Positions 59,603-64,000 of a DNA stretch of 64,000 nt are shown piece by piece (position 1 is the stretch's first letter; the number at the start of each line of letters is the position of its first letter). The notes below the pieces were generated by a model. The model was given only the letters and a program-made list of their open reading frames with translations, made no database searches and was not told the origin of the DNA. The stretch is from JAKIVR01 sp035933635. GTDB taxonomy: Archaea > Thermoplasmatota > Thermoplasmata > Lutacidiplasmatales > UBA184. The position numbers were made by a program, and so were the translations under genes. The stretch lies in assembly GCA_035933635.1 (NCBI GenBank), contig DASYYY010000038.1:1-64000 (forward strand). The letters are read 5' to 3'.

Positions 59603-60955
59603 ATGCCGGCCACTCCCGCCCCTGGCCCAGAGCCACTTCCCGGACCGCCCGCGCCCGCGTCCCCGCCGCCGGCGGCCGCCGGCCCGGGCGCTCCCCCCGG
59701 CGGCCCGGGCTACCCCGGGCCGGCATACGGCCAGTATCCGTACCCCCCCGCGCCGCCCCGGCGCCGCGGGATGGTATTGATCGCCGTGGTGGCGGTGGTC
59801 GTCGTCGTGGTCCTCGCACTCTCCGTCCTCCTGCTCGCCGGCGTGGTCAACAAGAGCGGGAACGGCTCGAGCGGCCCCCAGACGTTCAGCCAGGCGTCCT
59901 CATCGGTCAGCTCCGCGACGAACAACTACAAGGGCGGCGGGTGGAAGCAGATCGTGGCCATCGGCCTCGCACCGAGGGCCTCGATCAGTTCGGGCACGAG
60001 CTCGCTGCCCACCGGGTTCCTCAGCGCCGGAGGCTGCAGCGCCTCGCTGCTCATCTCGAACGGGACGTCCTTCACGGTGGCCGGCTACAACGGGTCGCTC
60101 GCCTCCGGTCAGGGGACGGGCTGGATCTTCATCCTCGCGAACTCCTCCGGGGCCCTCGTGGCCATCGACCTCGAGGGGTCGGTCACGCTGGTCGCCTACA
60201 TCGCCGGCAGTGCTTCCTGCCCGATCGCCGGCTCGTTCGGGTTCCTTTCCGGCCTGAACAGCGGGATCGTCGACTCGAGCACCGCGGCCTCCGCCGCGTG
60301 GAAGGCCGGGGCCTCCGCCTTCGTCGCGGCCCACCCCAACGCCTCGGTCTCCTACGCCATCACGAGCGGGGTGAGCGCCTTCGGCGTGACCGAACCCGCC
60401 AAGTGGGAGATCGCCTGGCAGGCCTGCACGCCCTCGGCGACCCCGTCGGCCACGCCCGTGCCCACGTTCAATGCGACGATCAACGCCGCCACCGGCCAGC
60501 TCATCTCCTCCAGCACGACCTCCCAGGTCTGCTCGTCGGGCGGTAACTTCACCGGTTCGAGCGGCGGTGGAACCCCCCTCGGTTCGGTGCTCAGCTTCGG
60601 GGCGGTCGCGGAGGCGCAGGCCGGTGCGAAGTTCTACTACAACTTCACGATCAATTCGGCCGGCGGGGGTTTGACCTGGAGCGCCGTCACACTCCTGATC
60701 CAGGGCACCAACGGCGCCGTCGCCACGGGCGTGACCTCCTACGCCGTCTACTCCCTGATGGGCACCGTGATCTGCTACTCCAACGGGTCGGTTGAATCCG
60801 GTTGGAATCCCGGGCCGGCCGGGAGCGGAGCGACCGCGATCTCGGCCGCCCAGACCGTGGTCGTGGTCTCCTCGGCCAATCTCGCCGGGCTGGGCGACAG
60901 GCTCGTCGCGGCAGCTGCCGGATACACCGGTACGTCGACCGCCTCCGTTCCGTGA
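59603..60955 (+). CDS. Surface protein with N-terminal Pro-rich cytosolic segment and one membrane helix
   Basis: About 450 residues. Residues 1-55 are a cytosolic Pro/Ala/Gly-rich stretch with a PGYPGPAYGQYPYPPAPP-like end and RRR before the membrane helix (VLIAVVAVVVVVVLALSVLLLAGVV). The large extracytoplasmic part has sequons (NGS, NGT, NFT, NAS), four to five cysteines and Ser/Thr/Ala-rich beta-prone sequence; no family recognised. CTATCTTC about 29 nt upstream supports ATG 59603; the frame is open from 59522. Divergent from the propeller/FN3 gene, which ends in a similar proline-rich cytosolic tail. Confidence 0.72.
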   Translation: MPATPAPGPEPLPGPPAPASPPPAAAGPGAPPGGPGYPGPAYGQYPYPPAPPRRRGMVLIAVVAVVVVVVLALSVLLLAGVVNKSGNGSSGPQTFSQASSSVSSATNNYKGGGWKQIVAIGLAPRASISSGTSSLPTGFLSAGGCSASLLISNGTSFTVAGYNGSLASGQGTGWIFILANSSGALVAIDLEGSVTLVAYIAGSASCPIAGSFGFLSGLNSGIVDSSTAASAAWKAGASAFVAAHPNASVSYAITSGVSAFGVTEPAKWEIAWQACTPSATPSATPVPTFNATINAATGQLISSSTTSQVCSSGGNFTGSSGGGTPLGSVLSFGAVAEAQAGAKFYYNFTINSAGGGLTWSAVTLLIQGTNGAVATGVTSYAVYSLMGTVICYSNGSVESGWNPGPAGSGATAISAAQTVVVVSSANLAGLGDRLVAAAAGYTGTSTASVP

Positions 60956-61038
60956 GCGACCCTGAATCCGGCGGGCTCTAGTCCGAGCCGCGAGGGGCGG
61001 CTCGCGAGGGCCGCGCCCGCGCGGATCGCGGTGCCGGG

Positions 61039-62448
61039 CTAACCGACGGCTCCGGTCATCTCGAGCTGGATGAGCCGGTTGAGCTCGAGGGCGTAGTCGA
61101 TCGGGAGCTCCTTGGAGAACTCCGCGAGGAACCCCATCAGGATCAGGTGGATGGCGTCGGACTCGTTGAGCCCGCGGCTCATCAGGTAGAAGATCTGCTC
61201 CTCGCCGATCTTCCCCACCACGGCCTCGTGGGTGATGGTCGCGTCCTCCTCGTGGATCTCGTTGTAGGGGTAGGTGTCCGAGCGGCTCTCGTCGTCCGGC
61301 AGCAACGCGTCGCAACGGACCGCCGCCTTGACGCCCGTCGCGCCCTTGGCCACGTGCAACAGGCCGCGGTAGCTCGTCTGGCCCCCGCGGATCGCGATGG
61401 ACTTCGAGACGATCTTGCTCGAGGTGTCCGGGGCGGAGTGGACGGCCTTGGCGCCGCTGTCGATGATCTGGCCGCCGGAGGCGAAGGCGACCGAGAGGAT
61501 GTCGGCCCGGGCCCGGCGCCCGCGGAGGTAGACCGACGGGTACTTCATCGTGATCTTGCTGCCGAGGTTGCCGTCGACCCACTCGACGAGGGCATCCTCC
61601 TGCGCCACGGCACGCTTGGTGACGAGGTTGTAGACGTTCTTCGACCAGTTCTGGATCGTGGTGTAGCGGACCTTGGCGCTCGGTTCCGCCATCACTTCGA
61701 CGACGGCCGCGTGGAGCGAGTCGGTCGAGTAGACCGGTGCCGTACAGCCCTCGACGTAGTGGACCTTAGCCCCCTTGTCGGCGATGATGAGCGTCCGCTC
61801 GAACTGTCCGACCGACTTCGCGTTGATGCGGAAGTACGCCTGGAGGGGGATGCCGGCGTCCACGCCGGGCGGGACGTAGACGAAGCTGCCGCCCGACCAG
61901 ACCGCGCTGTTCAGCGCGGAGAACTTGTTGTCGTTGTAGGGGACGATCTTGCCGAAGTACTTGCGGACGATGTCGGAGTGCTCCCGCACCGCCGTGTCGG
62001 TGTCGGTGAAGAGGACGCCCTTCTGTGTGAGGTCCTCACGGATCTTGTGGTAGACGGTGCCGCTGTCGTACTGCGCGCCCACCCCCCCGAAGAAGTCCCG
62101 CTCGGCCTTCGGGATGCCGAGCTTGTCGAAGGTGTTCTTGATGTCCGCCGGGAGGTCCTCCCACCGGCGCTTGGTCTCGCCTTCGGCGAGCGGGTTGGCG
62201 TAGTAGGTGTAGGCGTCGAAGTCGATCTCCTCCAGGCTCGGGCCCCAGTCGGGCATCGGGCGCTGGAGGAAGTGCTCGAACGCGCGGAGCCGGTACTCGC
62301 GCATCCAGTCGGGCTCGTTCTTGAGGTCGGAGATCTTCTCGACGATCTCGCGCGAGAGCCCCCGGGGGGTCCGGACCTTGTAGGTCTCGGGGTCCTTGAA
62401 GTCGTAGCGGGTGTAGTCGAGCGGCTGGAACTCCGCGGTTTGCGCCAT
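61039..62448 (-). CDS. sufB: SufB, core of the SufBCD cluster-assembly complex
   Basis: A 469-residue SufB: VYHKIREDLTQKGVLF, YVPPGVDAGIPLQAYFRIN, KVHYVEGCTAP (conserved Cys), LVEWVDGNLGSKITMKYPS and the C-terminal EEQIFYLMSRGLNESDAIHLILMGFL. SufB builds nascent Fe-S clusters with SufC ATPase and SufD. TTTAAATACC at 62481-62490 and AT-rich DNA precede the ATG, so sufB probably has its own promoter although sufS lies 71 nt upstream on the same strand. Confidence 0.95.
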   Translation of the reverse strand: MAQTAEFQPLDYTRYDFKDPETYKVRTPRGLSREIVEKISDLKNEPDWMREYRLRAFEHFLQRPMPDWGPSLEEIDFDAYTYYANPLAEGETKRRWEDLPADIKNTFDKLGIPKAERDFFGGVGAQYDSGTVYHKIREDLTQKGVLFTDTDTAVREHSDIVRKYFGKIVPYNDNKFSALNSAVWSGGSFVYVPPGVDAGIPLQAYFRINAKSVGQFERTLIIADKGAKVHYVEGCTAPVYSTDSLHAAVVEVMAEPSAKVRYTTIQNWSKNVYNLVTKRAVAQEDALVEWVDGNLGSKITMKYPSVYLRGRRARADILSVAFASGGQIIDSGAKAVHSAPDTSSKIVSKSIAIRGGQTSYRGLLHVAKGATGVKAAVRCDALLPDDESRSDTYPYNEIHEEDATITHEAVVGKIGEEQIFYLMSRGLNESDAIHLILMGFLAEFSKELPIDYALELNRLIQLEMTGAVG

Positions 62449-62519
62449 GGTCGACCTCGGGAAAATTCAGCACCCGTTGGTATTTAAATTGACGGTGGGG
62501 TCGTCGGCGACAGACTACG

Positions 62520-63770
62520 TCAGGTGGCGGCGGTGGTCTTGCCCCGGGCGAACAGTTCTTCGACGTGGCCCAGGGCGTCGAACATCCGATCGAGCTCCTC
62601 GGGCAGTGTGTAGAGGTAACAACTCGCGCGGGCGAGGGCGGGCACGCCGAGCCGCTCCATGAGCGGCTGGGCGCAGTGGTGCCCGCTGCGGATGGCGATC
62701 CCTTCCGCGTCGAGGAGGCTCGCGATGTCGTGCGGGTGCACGCCGTCCAGTGCGAAGGAGAAGATGGCGTCCCGATCCTCACCCGGGGGCGGTCCGTAGA
62801 CGCGGAGCCGGCCCTCGAACCGCTCGAGGGCTTCGCGGTGCGCGTGCTCGGTGAGCGAGCTTTCGTGGGCCTGGATCTCGTCCAACCCCACCCGCTGCAG
62901 GTAATCGATGGCCGCTCCGAGCCCGATGGCTCCTCCCACGTCCGGCGTGCCGGCCTCGAAACGCTGGGGTGGGTCGCGATAGCTGACGCGGTCCTTGTGC
63001 ACTTCGCGGATCATCTCTCCGCCGCCCATGTAGGGGGGCAGGCGGCGCAGCAGCTCCGCGCGACCCCAGAGCACTCCGATCCCGGTGGGCCCGAGGAGCT
63101 TGTGGCCGGAGAAGGCGAGCAGGTCCGCGCCGAGGTCGCGCACGTCCACTGGACGGTGGGGGGCCGACTGGGCGGCGTCGACGATGACCGTCGCACCCAC
63201 CGCGTGGGCGCGCTCGGCCATCTCCTTCACCGGGTTCACCGTCCCGAGCACGTTGGAGACATGGGCGAGCGTGACGACCTTCGGGTGGGCTCCAAGGAGT
63301 TGGTCGTACTCGGTTTGGACGAGGCGTCCGTTCGCGTCGACATCCACGTAGTCGACGGCGCACCGTCCGGCGTCGCGGAGCATCAGCCAGGGCACGATGT
63401 TGGAGTGGTGCTCGAGCAGGGTGGAGACCACGCGCGTGCCCGGACCCAGCACCGAGCGCCCCAGGCACGAGGCGGCGAGGTTGATCGATTCGGTCGTCCC
63501 CCGCGTGAAGATGATCTCGGAGGGGTCCTCGGCGTGAAGGAACCGGGCGACCCGCTCGCGGGCCTGCTCGAAAGCGTCGGTCGCCTCCTCGCTCAGCGCG
63601 TAGACACCCCGGTGGACGTTCGCGTTGCGCTCGCGATAGAACTCCGAGACCGCGTCGATGACCGCCTGCGGCTTCTGGGAGGTCGCGGCGGAGTCCAGGT
63701 AGGCAAGCGGGTGACCGTGAAAGACCCTCTGAAGGGTCGGGAAGTCCTGCCGGATCCGAGGTACATCCAT
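62520..63770 (-). CDS. sufS: SufS cysteine desulfurase
   Basis: A 416-residue PLP enzyme of the SufS/CsdA group: YLDSAATSQKP, HHSNIVPW, cofactor Asp in VIVDAAQSAPH, Schiff-base Lys in SGHKLLGPTGIG and catalytic Cys in RSGHHCAQPLM. It removes sulfur from cysteine and passes persulfide to SufU for cluster assembly. It lies 30 nt after sufC and is probably co-transcribed with it. Confidence 0.95.
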   Translation of the reverse strand: MDVPRIRQDFPTLQRVFHGHPLAYLDSAATSQKPQAVIDAVSEFYRERNANVHRGVYALSEEATDAFEQARERVARFLHAEDPSEIIFTRGTTESINLAASCLGRSVLGPGTRVVSTLLEHHSNIVPWLMLRDAGRCAVDYVDVDANGRLVQTEYDQLLGAHPKVVTLAHVSNVLGTVNPVKEMAERAHAVGATVIVDAAQSAPHRPVDVRDLGADLLAFSGHKLLGPTGIGVLWGRAELLRRLPPYMGGGEMIREVHKDRVSYRDPPQRFEAGTPDVGGAIGLGAAIDYLQRVGLDEIQAHESSLTEHAHREALERFEGRLRVYGPPPGEDRDAIFSFALDGVHPHDIASLLDAEGIAIRSGHHCAQPLMERLGVPALARASCYLYTLPEELDRMFDALGHVEELFARGKTTAAT

Positions 63771-63800
63771 CGGCGTGCTCGGCGAGCGAGGGCGCGGGCG

Positions 63801-64000
63801 TCAGTTGCCCGCGACGACCCCCACTTTCACCCAGTCGTACCCCTTCGCCTCGAGCTCCTCGGCGAGCTCACGACCGCCCGAGAGGGCGACGGCGCCGTCG
63901 ACCATGACGAACACGCGCTGCGGTTGGACGAACTTCAGGATCCGTTGGTAGTGCGTGATGACCAGGATGCCCACACCGGGGTGCTGGAGCTTGGCGACGG
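63801..64000 (-). CDS. sufC: SufC ATPase, C-terminal part (cut by window end)
   Basis: The last ~65 codons of a SufC ABC ATPase: GVGILVITHYQRILKFVQP (switch His region) and VFVMVDGAVALSGGRELAEELEAKGYDWV, the diagnostic C-terminus. The Walker motifs lie outside the window. SufC powers the SufBCD scaffold. Gene order on this strand is sufC, sufS, sufB. Confidence 0.93.
   Translation of the reverse strand, partial: VAKLQHPGVGILVITHYQRILKFVQPQRVFVMVDGAVALSGGRELAEELEAKGYDWVKVGVVAGN

Noticed and set aside
1..64000. CRISPR array, insertion sequence, prophage or integrase
   Set aside because: No regularly spaced direct repeats, transposase or recombinase motifs were seen on either strand; the only clear repeats are gene and domain duplications.

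Overview
The window reads as a chromosome segment of a high-GC archaeon, most likely a soil or sediment Thermoplasmatota (the phylum is inferred from gene style, not computed). Evidence: many genes have a TATA-like box 24-29 nt upstream of a start codon with no room for a Shine-Dalgarno site (leaderless mRNAs); there is an archaeal-type triosephosphate isomerase, a ComA-family protein, an Mre11-Rad50 operon and many membrane-anchored surface proteins rich in N-X-S/T sequons, PKD and kelch modules. No rRNA, tRNA, IS element, prophage or CRISPR array was recognised.

Layout. 1-1060: AT-richer stretch, then a VapBC toxin-antitoxin pair with a palindromic operator. 1288-19106: peptide and amine catabolism: an M29-like aminopeptidase, a complete Dpp/Opp-type peptide importer (binding protein convergent with dppBCDF), an amidohydrolase, three class III aminotransferases, a lysine 6-dehydrogenase/saccharopine dehydrogenase relative and two aldehyde dehydrogenases. 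19190-30960: cell envelope: an MMPL transporter, a membrane-spanning regulator (PKD outside, winged helix inside) overlapping the upstream kelch/PKD surface-protein gene, a second kelch protein, a family 2 glycosyltransferase and a PKD-like surface protein. 31136-33561: a ComA-winged-helix fusion, tpiA and small unknown genes.

34030-39172 holds the most striking element: four tandem paralogues (327-334 aa) of secreted, tyrosine-rich, six-cysteine, sequon-rich proteins of unknown function. Each has its own CGAGGTNTA-type promoter, a TATA-to-ATG distance of 87-93 nt (the window norm is about 26), inverted repeats around the predicted transcript start and a hairpin plus pyrimidine tract after the stop.

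39598-64000 is mainly housekeeping: a membrane protein with a PEGA-like domain, bacterial-type ThrRS, a zinc-finger miniprotein, a proton-pumping pyrophosphatase, mre11-rad50, an aldo/keto reductase, a tight operon of SufU-like scaffold, ferredoxin and radical SAM protein, sufD, an AlkA-like glycosylase with an odd antisense-coded tail, two further surface proteins with intracellular proline-rich segments, and sufB-sufS-sufC (sufC cut by the window end). The iron-sulfur assembly genes are therefore gathered in 53.6-64 kb but split over both strands and interrupted by envelope genes.
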